A stretch of 64,000 nucleotides of DNA from Planctomycetaceae bacterium (GTDB lineage Bacteria > Planctomycetota > Phycisphaerae > SM23-33), in assembly GCA_039680605.1 (NCBI GenBank), contig JBDKTA010000039.1:62001-126000 (forward strand). Direction: 5' to 3'. The notes under the pieces are model-generated. The model worked only from the letters and a program-made list of their open reading frames with translations, did not search any database and was not told the origin of the DNA. Shown piece by piece: positions 1 to 8,624 of the stretch. Positions within the stretch are counted from its first letter, which is position 1. Each line of letters starts with the position of its first letter. The position numbers and the translations under genes are program-made.

Positions 1-297
1 ACCAGCGGTTCGACCATCCGCGACATGATGATCGTACTGGAGAAGGTGCAGGCCGGCACCCTCGACACCAACGCCTCCGTCGACGCTGTCAGCGGAATGG
101 CCGGGGCTATCGACGGCATTGCGGCTGTCGAAAACCGCACGCTGGCCGGAAAGATCATCGTCTATCCGGAACTGGTGGACCTGCCCCTAACGCCCCTGAG
201 CGAACTGAAGAACAAACTGCCCGCCGTGGCCGCCAAGCTCGACCCGCACGGCCAGTGGACCAAGGCGGCTGAAGAAACGCTGCTGAAGCAGCGGTAA
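1..297 (+). CDS. Medium-chain (zinc-type) alcohol dehydrogenase family protein, C-terminal fragment
   Basis: Only the last 98 codons are present; the reading frame is open from base 1, so the gene begins upstream of the window. The C-terminus (GKIIVYPELVDLPLTPLSEL, then KLDPHGQWTKAAEE) resembles the end of sorbose-1-phosphate reductase-like members of the medium-chain dehydrogenase superfamily, which oxidise or reduce sugar alcohols with NAD(P). Neither the Rossmann fold nor the zinc ligands are in view, so substrate and cofactor cannot be judged. The family call rests on the tail pattern alone. Confidence 0.5.
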   Translation, partial: TSGSTIRDMMIVLEKVQAGTLDTNASVDAVSGMAGAIDGIAAVENRTLAGKIIVYPELVDLPLTPLSELKNKLPAVAAKLDPHGQWTKAAEETLLKQR

Positions 298-333
298 TCG
301 ATGTCGCTAGCCAGGAGCCTGGAAGAGAACGCC

Positions 334-423
334 GGGTGCCATGGCGGCCGTTCTTCAGCCGCCATGCTTGCGCACCAAAGCTTCAGGGACATGGCGGCTG
401 GACAACGGCCGCCATGGCACCCC
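334..423. repeat. REP-like palindromic element, GGGTGCCATGG family
   Basis: The 90-bp element starts GGGTGCCATGGCGGC and ends GCCGCCATGGCACCC, so its ends are inverted repeats. Two inner CATGGCGGC/GCCGCCATG pairs face each other. It lies just upstream of the lipB start. A relative lies at 28031-28102. The outer foot GGGTGCCA is the same as in the 148-bp units around the transposase gene at 57.3 kb, although the stem sequence differs. Confidence 0.75.
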
Positions 424-435
424 AAGGGCGAAACA

Positions 436-1140
436 ATGCCTTCGCTTTCCGTCATCGATCTAGGCCGCGTCTCGTATTCTGACGCTTTGGCGCTGCAGAT
501 GCGACTGGTCGAACAGATCAAATCTCGCGGCGACGACTGCGCCGAGGGCTATCTCATCCTCGTCGAGCACGACCCGCCTGTTATCACGCTGGGCAAGGCC
601 GCCAAGCCGCAGAATGTCGTGGCGGACGAGGCGACCCTCGCGGGCGCGGGTATTGAGGTGCATCACGTCACCCGCGGCGGCGACGTGACGTATCACGGCC
701 CGGGGCAGATCGTTGGTTACCCGATCATCAACCTGCGGGCATTGGACTCCGACGTGCGCGCGTACGTCGCGCGCCTGGAAGAAACGCTCATCCGCCTGCT
801 GGGTCGCTTCGGCATCGAAGCGTTTCGCCGCAAGGGTCTCACGGGCGTGTGGGCGTTGGGACAGTCACCACTTTCTCGCGAAAAGCCGCGAGAAACTGGT
901 GACAGTCCCTGTAAGATCGCCGCCATCGGCGTGGCGGTTTCGCGATGGGTTACGTACCACGGCTTCGCTCTAAATGTGGATCCCAACCTCGCGCACTTTG
1001 ATCTGATTGTCCCCTGCGGCATTGCCGATGCCGAGGTGACCAGCATGGCTGCAGTCCTCGGCCAGCCGATAACCACCGCCGAGGTGAAACCCGTTTTGAT
1101 AGAATGCTTCCAGGAAGTGTTCTGCGAGCTCCAACGATGA
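436..1140 (+). CDS. lipB: Lipoyl(octanoyl) transferase LipB, with a palindrome-encoded insertion
   Basis: Transfers octanoyl from octanoyl-ACP to lipoyl domains, the first step of lipoate assembly in the cytoplasm. The 234-residue product has the family blocks [12 protein letters not shown], the catalytic lysine in KIAAIG and the catalytic cysteine in VPCGI. The frame is open upstream to 301, but those codons only translate a repeat element; ATG 436 gives the normal LipB N-terminus. Between GVW and KIAAIG, where LipB normally has a short loop, about 17 residues ([17 protein letters not shown]) are inserted, encoded exactly by a 52-bp palindrome. Both catalytic residues are kept and the frame is intact, so the protein may still work. 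The stop overlaps the lipA start. Confidence 0.93.
   Translation: MPSLSVIDLGRVSYSDALALQMRLVEQIKSRGDDCAEGYLILVEHDPPVITLGKAAKPQNVVADEATLAGAGIEVHHVTRGGDVTYHGPGQIVGYPIINLRALDSDVRAYVARLEETLIRLLGRFGIEAFRRKGLTGVWALGQSPLSREKPRETGDSPCKIAAIGVAVSRWVTYHGFALNVDPNLAHFDLIVPCGIADAEVTSMAAVLGQPITTAEVKPVLIECFQEVFCELQR
858..909. repeat. Palindromic element inserted in frame inside lipB
   Basis: The left arm 858-880 (starting GGGACAGTCACCACTTTC) pairs with the right arm 887-909 (ending CTGGTGACAGTCCC) at 21 of 23 positions around a 6-nt loop. The element lies wholly inside the lipB frame and adds about 17 codons without a stop. I noticed no second copy in this window. In-frame palindromes of this kind recall the Rickettsia palindromic elements, though no sequence relation is claimed. 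Confidence 0.85.
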
Positions 1141-2033
1141 CTGACAATGCCCCGACTCGTCGCCTGCCGCCGTGGCTCACGCGCCGCCTCGGGCCTTCGC
1201 GCCAGGCCGACCAGGTTGCCGCCCTGCTGGCTGACCTGCATCTGGTCACCGTCTGCGACGGCGCGCACTGCCCCAACCGCCACGAATGCTACAGCCGCCG
1301 CACGGCCACCTTCATGATCCTGGGCGAAACCTGCACCCGCAACTGCCGCTTCTGCGCGGTGTCTCCCTGCGCCGGCGCAGCGCCGCTGCCGCCGCGCGAG
1401 GACGAGCCCGCGGCCGTGGCCGAGGCGTGCAAACGCCTGGCGCTGCGCCATGTGGTGATCACCTCCGTCACGCGCGACGATCTGGCCGACGGCGGAGCCG
1501 GCCACTTCGCCCAGACGATCGCGGCTGTTCGCGGTGCGGTTCCTCATGCGATCATCGAAGTGCTCGTGCCGGATTTTCATGGGGACCACGCGGCCATCGA
1601 AACCGTGCTGGCCGCCGCTGGGCACGTGTTTAATCACAATGTCGAAACCGTCGACCGCCTGTACGCGACCGTTCGCCCGCAGGCCAATTACCACCGCAGC
1701 CTGGGCGTACTGGCGCACGCCAAGAGCCGCGGCGCGACGACCAAGAGCGGCCTGATGGTCGGCCTGGGCGAGACGCCCGGCCAGGTCGAGCAGGTGCTGC
1801 GCGACCTGCGCGCCGCCGGCTGCGACATCGTCACCATCGGCCAGTATCTCGCCCCGTCGAAGCATCACCTGCCGGTGGTGCGATACGTCGAGCCCGCCGA
1901 GTTCGCGGCGTATGAAGAGGCCGCCAAGGCAGTGGGTTTCGCCGCCGTGGCTGCAGGGCCTTTCGTCCGCAGCAGCTACCAAGCCGAAGATGTTTTCAAC
2001 AAACGTTGTGCAAGCTCAAGAGACTTAGCCTAG
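1137..2033 (+). CDS. lipA: Lipoyl synthase LipA
   Basis: Radical SAM enzyme that inserts two sulfur atoms into protein-bound octanoyl groups to complete the lipoyl cofactor. The 298-residue product carries the auxiliary-cluster cysteines C40, C45 and C51 ([12 protein letters not shown]), the radical SAM triad C66, C70 and C73 (CTRNCRFC), and the C-terminal serine motif RSSYQ that ligates the sacrificial cluster. The ATG at 1137 overlaps the lipB stop in an ATGA arrangement, so the two genes are translationally coupled and form a complete lipoate synthesis pair. Confidence 0.97.
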   Translation: MTDNAPTRRLPPWLTRRLGPSRQADQVAALLADLHLVTVCDGAHCPNRHECYSRRTATFMILGETCTRNCRFCAVSPCAGAAPLPPREDEPAAVAEACKRLALRHVVITSVTRDDLADGGAGHFAQTIAAVRGAVPHAIIEVLVPDFHGDHAAIETVLAAAGHVFNHNVETVDRLYATVRPQANYHRSLGVLAHAKSRGATTKSGLMVGLGETPGQVEQVLRDLRAAGCDIVTIGQYLAPSKHHLPVVRYVEPAEFAAYEEAAKAVGFAAVAAGPFVRSSYQAEDVFNKRCASSRDLA

Positions 2034-2088
2034 ACTGACGTAGCCGTTTTGCGGCTGACCAGCGAGACCAATAAAGGAGATACGATCG

Positions 2089-2625
2089 ATGGCGCAACTG
2101 AAAGGCAGCAAGACCGAACAAAGTTTGAAGGATGCATTCGCCGGCGAAAGCCAGGCCCGCAATAAGTACACGTATTTTGCCTCGGTGGCGAAGAAGGAAG
2201 GCCTCGAGCAGATCGCGGCGATCTTCCTGGAAACCGCCGAGAACGAAAAAGAGCACGCCAAGCTGCACCTGAAGTTCCTCGACGGTATCGGCGATACGGC
2301 GGCGAATCTGGCTGCCGCGGCCGGCGGCGAGAACCACGAGTGGACGAGCATGTATCCGGGCATGGCCAAGACCGCCCGCGAGGAAGGCTTCGACGACATC
2401 GCCCGCCTGTTCGACGGCCTGGCCAAGATCGAGAAGGAACACGAGGCCCGCTACAAGAAGCTGCTGGCCAATTTCCAGGGCGGCCAGGTCTTCGCCAAGC
2501 CCGCCAAGACCAAATGGCTCTGCCGCAACTGCGGCTTCGTGCATGAGGGCGAAAAGGCCGTTGCGACCTGCCCGGTCTGCAAGCATCCACAGGCGTACTT
2601 CGAAGTGGCGGGGGACAATTTTTGA
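2089..2625 (+). CDS. rbr: Rubrerythrin
   Basis: Non-heme diiron peroxidase that reduces hydrogen peroxide in the cytoplasm of anaerobes using rubredoxin-type electron transfer. The 178-residue protein has the N-terminal four-helix diiron domain (E20 in [11 protein letters not shown], then E53-x2-H56) and a second EKEHE helix near residue 110. A C-terminal rubredoxin-like knot follows, with CRNC and CPVC pairs. A good ribosome binding site (AAAGGAG at 2073-2079) precedes the ATG. Together with the downstream peroxidase it suggests an oxidative-stress cluster. A rho-independent terminator follows. Confidence 0.95.
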   Translation: MAQLKGSKTEQSLKDAFAGESQARNKYTYFASVAKKEGLEQIAAIFLETAENEKEHAKLHLKFLDGIGDTAANLAAAAGGENHEWTSMYPGMAKTAREEGFDDIARLFDGLAKIEKEHEARYKKLLANFQGGQVFAKPAKTKWLCRNCGFVHEGEKAVATCPVCKHPQAYFEVAGDNF

Positions 2626-2664
2626 CAGTGCTCTCGGTTGAGTCGCACGATGAAGTACAATATT

Positions 2665-2698
2665 GGGGCGGGAGTCGAATCGGCTCCCGCCCCTTTTT
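2665..2698 (+). terminator. Rho-independent terminator after rubrerythrin
   Basis: Perfect 10-bp GC-rich stem (GGGGCGGGAG at 2665-2674 with CTCCCGCCCC at 2684-2693), a 9-nt loop, then five T residues. It separates the rubrerythrin transcript from the peroxidase gene that starts 18 bases later. Confidence 0.85.
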
Positions 2699-2715
2699 GT
2701 TGACAAGGACTTGTT

Positions 2716-3312
2716 ATGAACATTGGAAAAACCAAGGCCATTTTGGCTGGCGTGGGGATGATCGCAGCTCTTGCCACTATCTACTTGACGAATGTCTGTC
2801 GCGGTGAAGTGGCCGCAACCAGGCCGGCCTCGGCGCTGGCGTATACCGTCAAGGACATGGAAGGCAAGGACGTGGTGCTGGCGGACAAGTACGCCGGCAA
2901 GGTCGTGCTGATCGTCAACGTCGCCAGCAAGTGTGGGTTCACGCGGCAGTACAAGGGGCTGCAGGAACTGCACGACCAGTACGCCGCCAAGGGCCTGGCG
3001 ATTGCGGGTTTCCCGTGCAATCAGTTCGGCGGCCAGGAGCCCGGCGACAACAAGACCATCCGCGAGTTCTGCGAAAGCACATACAAGGTGAAGTTCGACC
3101 TGTTCGACAAGATCGACGTCAACGGCGACCAGGCCAGCCCGCTCTATAAGTACCTGACCGGCGAGACTGTCCCCGTGGCCGACAAGGGTCCGGTGAAGTG
3201 GAACTTCGAGAAGTTCCTCATCGGCAAGGACGGCCAGGTGATCGCCCGCTACCGCTCCAGAGTCAAACCCGCCCAGATCGCCAAGGACATCGAGGCGGCG
3301 CTGGCGAAGTAG
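2716..3312 (+). CDS. Glutathione peroxidase family protein (cysteine type), exported
   Basis: Thiol peroxidase of the GPx family, reducing peroxides; bacterial cysteine versions usually use thioredoxin rather than glutathione. The 198-residue product has a hydrophobic N-terminal segment (residues 8-25, signal peptide or anchor). It then shows the peroxidatic cysteine C73 in NVASKCGFT, the catalytic glutamine in FPCNQFGGQEPG, and the tryptophan/asparagine motif KWNFEKFLI. The N-terminal segment implies a periplasmic location, which is less common for the family. It sits just after rubrerythrin but behind a terminator, so it probably has its own promoter. Confidence 0.93.
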   Translation: MNIGKTKAILAGVGMIAALATIYLTNVCRGEVAATRPASALAYTVKDMEGKDVVLADKYAGKVVLIVNVASKCGFTRQYKGLQELHDQYAAKGLAIAGFPCNQFGGQEPGDNKTIREFCESTYKVKFDLFDKIDVNGDQASPLYKYLTGETVPVADKGPVKWNFEKFLIGKDGQVIARYRSRVKPAQIAKDIEAALAK

Positions 3313-3382
3313 GCGGGTGCGATGGGCAAACTTGCTTTAGCCCTTGTCTTGACCGGAACAGGCGACGGTTTATAATGTCAAT

Positions 3383-3724
3383 ATGAGCCAGGTTGCCAGT
3401 CAACTCGATCGTTCCCGCGACGGCGTTGCAAAGCGTCTTGCCCGGGCTCATTTTCGGGTTGATCCGTCAATTCAGGCGATTTACCGGATACTGTCTGACA
3501 AAGAAGAGAGCTTCCAGGAGCCCATCAAGCTATTGGAGGTCAATACAGAGACCATCATGTCTGGGATCATGCCCGTCTCGTTCGGGCCTCATTCGGCCAG
3601 CGGCATTTTCTATGCCTCCACAATTGTTGAAGTGCGGCCGGAAGAGTTTGAGCGGATTCAACGCGGCGATCTCCAACTTCCCGAGGGCTGGTTTCTTGGA
3701 GACCAGTACCTGCCGGAGGAGTGA
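3383..3724 (+). CDS. Hypothetical protein, first gene of a two-gene module
   Basis: A 113-residue acidic, soluble protein that I do not recognise. The N-terminal third is basic (RSRDGVAKRLARAHFRVDP); the rest is rich in hydrophobic and acidic residues (FYASTIVEVRPEEFERI) and ends LPEGWFLGDQYLPEE. No signal peptide or membrane segment is visible. Its stop overlaps a GTG start candidate of the next gene (GTGA at 3721-3724), so the two are probably co-translated. By position it could be the partner of the HEPN-like protein downstream, but nothing in the sequence proves an antitoxin role. Confidence 0.6.
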   Translation: MSQVASQLDRSRDGVAKRLARAHFRVDPSIQAIYRILSDKEESFQEPIKLLEVNTETIMSGIMPVSFGPHSASGIFYASTIVEVRPEEFERIQRGDLQLPEGWFLGDQYLPEE

Positions 3725-3726
3725 CC

Positions 3727-4224
3727 ATGAGTTGGGCTGCTGCCTATGCGAGGCAGGCAAAGTCGGATCTCGATGCCCGCGAACAATTATTGAGTCTCAA
3801 TCCCTGCCACCAACTCCATTATCTGCAGATGGCTGCAGAGAAGCTCTGCAAAGCACATCTGTCTTCACAAGGTCAACCTCAGAGCGTCTTGGAGACAAGT
3901 CATGCATTCATTGCCGGGCCGTTGCCGGTGATAGTGCGTCAGATCATCGCCCGGGATTCGGGCAGGAGTCGCCAAGGGTGGCTCTTGACCGCAATTCGAA
4001 AACTGACAAGGCAGATCGAGTTGCTGCATCCGCAGGTCGACGATGGCGGGCGCACTCCAGCGAACTGCATATATCCGTGGGAAGGGCCCGGCCGAAACGT
4101 CATCGCTCCCGTCGATCATCCGTTTGGTCTTAACTTGTTGCACGAGCAAGCCGGTACGACTCTGCTCAAGATAATGAGAACTGCAATAGATGAACTCATT
4201 GCCGAAGGCGATGATCTGTCATAG
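3727..4224 (+). CDS. HEPN-like helical protein
   Basis: A 165-residue protein with an N-terminal helical pattern (AYARQAKSDLDARE, then CHQLHYLQMAAEKLCKAHL near residues 27-45) that matches the usual HEPN layout of a QxxEKxxKA helix. HEPN proteins occur as toxins, RNases or substrate-binding adaptors. The RNase motif Rx4-6H is not evident, so catalytic activity is doubtful. ATG 3727 was chosen; GTG 3721, overlapping the previous stop, is an alternative that adds two residues. Assignment to the fold is by pattern only. Confidence 0.6.
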   Translation: MSWAAAYARQAKSDLDAREQLLSLNPCHQLHYLQMAAEKLCKAHLSSQGQPQSVLETSHAFIAGPLPVIVRQIIARDSGRSRQGWLLTAIRKLTRQIELLHPQVDDGGRTPANCIYPWEGPGRNVIAPVDHPFGLNLLHEQAGTTLLKIMRTAIDELIAEGDDLS

Positions 4225-4228
4225 GCGC

Positions 4229-6331
4229 TCAGGGATGCGGCTGCCCCAAGTAAGCCGGCGTCACCGACAGCAGGTCGGATCCGCGGCGGCCTCGCGTTCG
4301 GCCGGCGGCAGAATACGCGAAGGGCTTGAATCCGATCTTCAACGCAGGGGAGTTCTCTTTCAGGTTAAAGTCGCCTTTGTCTGCATCGACGAATAGCGGG
4401 TCGGCGATGATGGAATGCGCGTCGCGGCCGGCGGCTTGCCACTGGGCGAAGGTCATGCCGGCGAAGTTCGGCTCGCCGCCGACCTGCCAGTAGCAGTTGT
4501 AGTCGAAGTCCTGCCGCCCGCCCCATTCGCCGATCAGCAGCGGGGCGTCTTTCCAGTAGAAGATGTTGTGTGTGTACTCGACGGCTTTGTAGTCTTCCTT
4601 GAGCTGGTGGAACATCTGCCCGCGGCGGCCCATCGCCACGATGTTGTTGCGAAAGACGATGTTCTTGCCGAAGTGGTGGCGGTGGCCGCCCTCGAAATTG
4701 TCCACCAGCAGATTGTTCTCGATCACCACGTCGGTGGTGGCCTGGTCGGTGTAGACCGCTCCTGCCCCGTGGCGATAGCCCATCACGTCGCGGATGACAT
4801 TGTTGCGGATCGTCGTGCCCGGCGAAATGCCCCGCGTGTACACCCCGCCCATGTCGTTGAGCAGGTTCTGCCCGATCTTGTGTACGAGGTTGAATGCGAA
4901 ATCGTTGTGATGCCCGAAGTGCGGGCCATACGTGCCCGACCAGCCCAGGTTCACCCCGCTGTAGTAGTGGTCGTAAATCTCGTTGTTCTCCAGCGTGTTG
5001 TGGTGGGCGTGGCCGACCCACAGGCCCACCGCGCCGGGATGCACGCGGCCGCCCTGGGCCAGCAGGCAGTTGCTCAGGACGTTGTGCGAGGCCACCGTCT
5101 CGTCGCTGAGCTGCGCCTTGGTGCCGTGGAGCGTGTCGGCGTCCCCGTACGAGCCGATCTTGATCGCCCCCGCGCCGGTGTCGATCACTTCGCAATCGAC
5201 GATACGGTTGTTCTTGCAGCCCAGCCCCAGCTCGAGGGCGTACTCGCCCACGTGCTGGAAGACGCAGCGATTGAACAGGCAGTCGCGTATGCCCACGGCC
5301 ATGATGGCGGCGGGGTAGGGCACTTCCGCCTGTATGACGCTGCGGCCCTGCGGTTCGAGCGACCAGTCGGCGTGTTCGAACGTCAGGCCTTCGAACTGCA
5401 CGTGCTCGACGTCGTCGAGGCGCATGAGCTGCTTCAGTCGCGGGGCGATGACACAACTCCGCTGCGGCGTTTCGCCGTCCATCGGCACATACGTCAGCAC
5501 GCCGCTGGGGCGGTCGAGATACCACTGACCTCTTTTTCCCAGGGCTTCCTTGACGTTCTCAACCAAGTAGCGGCGGTTGGCCTGCAGCGACATCCACCAT
5601 TCCTGGATCGCCGTCGGGCCGGTGAAGGTCACGGCGTTGCCCTCGACGGCCGCGATGTGCAGGCGCGAGGTCGTCCACGAATGAAAGACGATCACCTCGA
5701 TGTCGCCGCGATTGGCCCAGTCAGCTTTGATGTCGCCGACGGCGAAGCCGAAGCGGTCGTAGCCTTTGCCCGCGGCCGCGGGGGTTTCCTTGAGTGTGCG
5801 CTCGATGAGATAGAAGCCCTTGCCGGGCAGGCGCGGGCGGAATCGCCGCTGCCCGTCGACGAACAGCTGCATGAAGGCCCACCTGCCCTCGGCCACTTCC
5901 GGCAGGCGCGTCTGCCACCACCCGCGCGGGTCGACGGTCCAGCCGCCGACAATGCGGCCGCCGCTGATCCGGACCTTGTCCTGCGGCCAGGGGCAGTAGA
6001 TCGTTGGTGACTGGGCGGTGCCGCTATCCTGGCGCCCGAGCTCGAGCGTCTGGTCAAGCTCGTATCGCCCCTGGCGGAGCATGACGATGACAGGGGTCTT
6101 GCGGGCCGGTTCGGCGGCGCGAAGTTTGCGAACGGCGTCGTGCGCGGCGGCCAGCGTCGCCAGCGGCCCATCGGTGAGATCGGAATTGCGGTCCGGCAGA
6201 GTGCCGCTCCACGTGTCGCGCCCGTCGGGGGAAAGGAAGATGTCAGCCGTGGGAGGTTCCTCCGCAATCGCGGCGGCAGTCATTGTCGTCGCCAGAATTA
6301 GAGAAATCATCGTCAGGTTGGAACGGATCAT
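4229..6331 (-). CDS. Secreted right-handed beta-helix protein, GH141-like layout
   Basis: A 700-residue protein with a signal peptide (residues 1-23, ending TAAAIA before EEP). The N-terminal block IFLSPDGRDTWSG followed by LATLAAAHDAVRKLR is typical of DUF1565/beta-helix proteins, some of which are glycoside hydrolases (GH141 shares this opening). The middle and C-terminus hold many short NNxI and VxNN coils (for example RNNVIRDVMGYRHGAGAVYT) characteristic of a parallel beta-helix. Likely binds or cleaves polysaccharide outside the cytoplasm; substrate unknown. The frame is open 35 codons further upstream, but that stretch translates a palindromic repeat, so ATG 6331 was preferred. A related protein without signal peptide lies at 28135-30297. 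Confidence 0.85.
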   Translation of the reverse strand: MIRSNLTMISLILATTMTAAAIAEEPPTADIFLSPDGRDTWSGTLPDRNSDLTDGPLATLAAAHDAVRKLRAAEPARKTPVIVMLRQGRYELDQTLELGRQDSGTAQSPTIYCPWPQDKVRISGGRIVGGWTVDPRGWWQTRLPEVAEGRWAFMQLFVDGQRRFRPRLPGKGFYLIERTLKETPAAAGKGYDRFGFAVGDIKADWANRGDIEVIVFHSWTTSRLHIAAVEGNAVTFTGPTAIQEWWMSLQANRRYLVENVKEALGKRGQWYLDRPSGVLTYVPMDGETPQRSCVIAPRLKQLMRLDDVEHVQFEGLTFEHADWSLEPQGRSVIQAEVPYPAAIMAVGIRDCLFNRCVFQHVGEYALELGLGCKNNRIVDCEVIDTGAGAIKIGSYGDADTLHGTKAQLSDETVASHNVLSNCLLAQGGRVHPGAVGLWVGHAHHNTLENNEIYDHYYSGVNLGWSGTYGPHFGHHNDFAFNLVHKIGQNLLNDMGGVYTRGISPGTTIRNNVIRDVMGYRHGAGAVYTDQATTDVVIENNLLVDNFEGGHRHHFGKNIVFRNNIVAMGRRGQMFHQLKEDYKAVEYTHNIFYWKDAPLLIGEWGGRQDFDYNCYWQVGGEPNFAGMTFAQWQAAGRDAHSIIADPLFVDADKGDFNLKENSPALKIGFKPFAYSAAGRTRGRRGSDLLSVTPAYLGQPHP

Positions 6332-6359
6332 CCCACTATTATGCGCTGAAGCCGCAGTC

Positions 6360-6466
6360 GTAGCACGGGCATCTTGCCCATGCATCCCCGATCCTTCAGC
6401 GATCGGGGACACGCACAACGGAGTTGTGCGTGGCACCCGCGCCTCGCCATCGCGCGACCGTGCTAC
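6360..6466. repeat. Composite REP element with GTAG feet
   Basis: Begins GTAGCACGGGC and ends with CCGTGCTAC, so the outer ends are inverted. Inside, at 6405-6438, is the REP half GGGGACACGCACAACGGAGT found in the transposase-linked units. GTAG at the foot of a palindrome is the recognition tetranucleotide known for RAYT/REP systems. A second composite of the same make-up is at 51486-51624. It fills the gap between the two beta-helix genes. Confidence 0.7.
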
Positions 6467-7669
6467 TCACGGCCGAGCCGCCCGTACTCCATACGCGCCA
6501 ACGGTCTTGCCATCGTCAGTGCGTTTGGCCGTCGAGCAGGGGTGAACATATTCGAAAGTCGGGACAAGGCTCATGCCCTCGACGGCCGGCAGTTGAACGG
6601 CTTTGTTGACGCACGGCGAGTCGGCTGCCACGCGCAGGTCCCATGCGGCGCGGTCGATGAATTTCGGATCATCGGTGACGTTGGACTTCAGCTCGGCCTT
6701 GGCATAGCTGCACAGTTCTCCGCGACCCCGGAAGATGTTGTTGGCGACCCGCACCGGCGGCTCGATCTTGCCCGGGCGAATATGCACGAAGACGCCCTTG
6801 CCCAGATCGTTGATAAACGTGTTGTTTACCACGTATACGGAGTTGTCCGAGTACTTCATGCCCTCCTCGCCATAGGCGAAGATGGCGGAGTTCTGGGTCT
6901 TGGCGCCCTGTTGGATCACGTTGCCCAGGATCACGGCGTTGCCGCCGTTGGGTAGGTTGATCTCATAGCTGCCCGATCCGGTCTCCTCTTCGGCGATGCG
7001 GTTATACAGGATGTGGTTCACCCGTGCCCGCGACTTGAGCAGGTGCCCTTCCTTGGCGTGGTGCGTGTAGTTGAAGCGGAACGTCAGCTTGCCGATGGCG
7101 GAGATGTACAGATTGTGCGACTGCCCGCGCAGCCCGCAGCCGGCAAACTCGCAATGCTCGATCAGCATCTCGCTGCGGGGGTCCTTGCCGCCGCCGAGGA
7201 CGCCGTTCTCGCAGTCGCTGAACTTGCACCCGCGCACCGTGAGGTTGCGCCCCTCGGCCCGAATGCCCGCGCCGTTGTGATCCTTCACGCGGGCGCCTGT
7301 AAAATCGACGTTCTCCACCGTTACATTGTGGCCGCTGATAACCCAGATCGCCTTGCCGTTATTGATGCTGCCGGAGCTCTTGAGCAGCGGCTTGCGGCCC
7401 TGATCGTCCACCAAGCCGCGCAGCGTCAGGCGGTCGCGACGGACATAGCACCAGTCGTTTTCGTAGGTGCCCGGGGCGATCTCGACGATGTCGCCCTTGT
7501 AAGCCGCGGCGATGGCGGACGAGGGCTTGGCATATTTCTGGCCGGGCCCGACCTTCAGCGTCCGCGGCGGCGCGGGCTGCTCCTGCGGCTGTGTGTCCTG
7601 AGCCCAGAGCAAGCCCGCCCCGAACAGTGCGGCCACAACAACGTACACGACGATCTTGATCGGGTTCAT
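6467..7669 (-). CDS. Secreted right-handed parallel beta-helix protein
   Basis: A 400-residue protein with an N-terminal signal peptide (IKIVVYVVVAALFGAGLLWA, cleavage near residue 23). PRTLKVGPGQKYAKPSSAIA follows, the usual opening of pectate lyase-like and parallel beta-helix proteins. Repeated coils such as VTVENVDFTGA, LTVRGCKFSDC and MLIEHCEFAGC fill the middle. The start at 7669 has a purine-rich AGCGAGG upstream; the longer frame to 7735 lacks a signal peptide. Probably a polysaccharide-binding or lyase-type protein; no catalytic residues could be named. Divergent from the transketolase operon. Confidence 0.82.
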   Translation of the reverse strand: MNPIKIVVYVVVAALFGAGLLWAQDTQPQEQPAPPRTLKVGPGQKYAKPSSAIAAAYKGDIVEIAPGTYENDWCYVRRDRLTLRGLVDDQGRKPLLKSSGSINNGKAIWVISGHNVTVENVDFTGARVKDHNGAGIRAEGRNLTVRGCKFSDCENGVLGGGKDPRSEMLIEHCEFAGCGLRGQSHNLYISAIGKLTFRFNYTHHAKEGHLLKSRARVNHILYNRIAEEETGSGSYEINLPNGGNAVILGNVIQQGAKTQNSAIFAYGEEGMKYSDNSVYVVNNTFINDLGKGVFVHIRPGKIEPPVRVANNIFRGRGELCSYAKAELKSNVTDDPKFIDRAAWDLRVAADSPCVNKAVQLPAVEGMSLVPTFEYVHPCSTAKRTDDGKTVGAYGVRAARP

Positions 7670-7826
7670 ATAAGCCTCGCTGGGTATTGTATGCCGCGCG
7701 CCCGTGGCGCCCCGCTGAACAACGCGTGTCGCCATGCCGCCCCCGGCGGGAATAAGTCGCGATCCCCCCGTTCTTAAGGCACATTTTCCGCCGGAATTCG
7801 CACTCTATTGGTATATTGGATACTGA

Positions 7827-8624
7827 ATGTCCTCTCACAGCAACAGCATGGCCACCGAGATCCGTAAGGCGGTGGTGAAGATGCAGCGCCGCGGGACCAA
7901 TGTCGGCTCGGCGATGTCGGTGGCCGACATCCTGGCAGTGCTGTACTTCGACGTGATGCACATCCCCTCGCCGGCGGACCCTGCTCGCGACCGGCTGGTG
8001 CTCAGCAAGGGGCACGCCGCTTCGGCACTGTATGCGGTCTTGGCGCTGAAAGGTTTTCTGGAGCCGGCGCTGCTGGAGAGTTTTCTGCAGGACGGATCGG
8101 ACCTGACGGGCCATCCCTGTGCGGCCAACGTTGCCGGCGTGGACGTATCGACGGGGTCGCTGGGGCACGGGCTGCCCATCGCGGTGGGGATGGCGCTGGC
8201 AGCAAGGCATGACGGTCTGGCGCATCGCATCTTCGTGGTGCAGGGCTGCGGCGAGATGCAGGAAGGCAGCGTCTGGGAGGGGGCAATGTTCGCCTCGCGG
8301 TTGGGGCTGGACAACCTGACGCTGATCGTCGACGCCAACAACCTGCAGGGATACGGGCGGGCGCAGGATATCCAACCTATCGAAACGTTCGCGCCCAAGC
8401 TGCGGGCGTTTGGGTGGGATGTGCTTGAGGTTGACGGGCATGATCATGCGGCGCTTTGCGAAGTCCTTAAACGAACGCCAAACGGCAAGCCGGTGGCGGT
8501 GGTGGCTCGGACGACCAAGGGTAAGGGCGTGGCGGAGATGGAAGATGTGCTGGGGTGGCATTATTTCTCGGTACCGCCGGAGAAGGTGCAACCGTTTCTG
8601 GACGAACTGGATGAAGGACGATGA
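7827..8624 (+). CDS. Transketolase N-terminal subunit (split form)
   Basis: Thiamine-diphosphate-binding half of a two-gene transketolase. The 265-residue product shows LVLSKGHAASALYA, STGSLGHGLPIAVGMALAA and the TPP motif GCGEMQEGSVWEGA...NLTLIVDANN. Split transketolases occur either in pentose metabolism or in sugar biosynthesis loci. Here the gene starts a tightly spaced run (4-bp overlap with the C-terminal half, then 11-15 bp gaps) with radical SAM, methyltransferase and glycosyltransferase genes. That points to a dedicated role in making an unusual sugar or surface glycan precursor; the product is not known. Confidence 0.92.
   Translation: MSSHSNSMATEIRKAVVKMQRRGTNVGSAMSVADILAVLYFDVMHIPSPADPARDRLVLSKGHAASALYAVLALKGFLEPALLESFLQDGSDLTGHPCAANVAGVDVSTGSLGHGLPIAVGMALAARHDGLAHRIFVVQGCGEMQEGSVWEGAMFASRLGLDNLTLIVDANNLQGYGRAQDIQPIETFAPKLRAFGWDVLEVDGHDHAALCEVLKRTPNGKPVAVVARTTKGKGVAEMEDVLGWHYFSVPPEKVQPFLDELDEGR

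Noticed and set aside
301-435. A longer N-terminus for LipB starting at 301.
   Set aside because: The extra codons only translate the palindromic repeat at 334-423; LipB homology starts at ATG 436.
6332-6436. An N-terminal extension of the beta-helix protein.
   Set aside because: It translates a REP element (PRTTPLCV pattern) and would bury the signal peptide; ATG 6331 gives a normal secreted protein.
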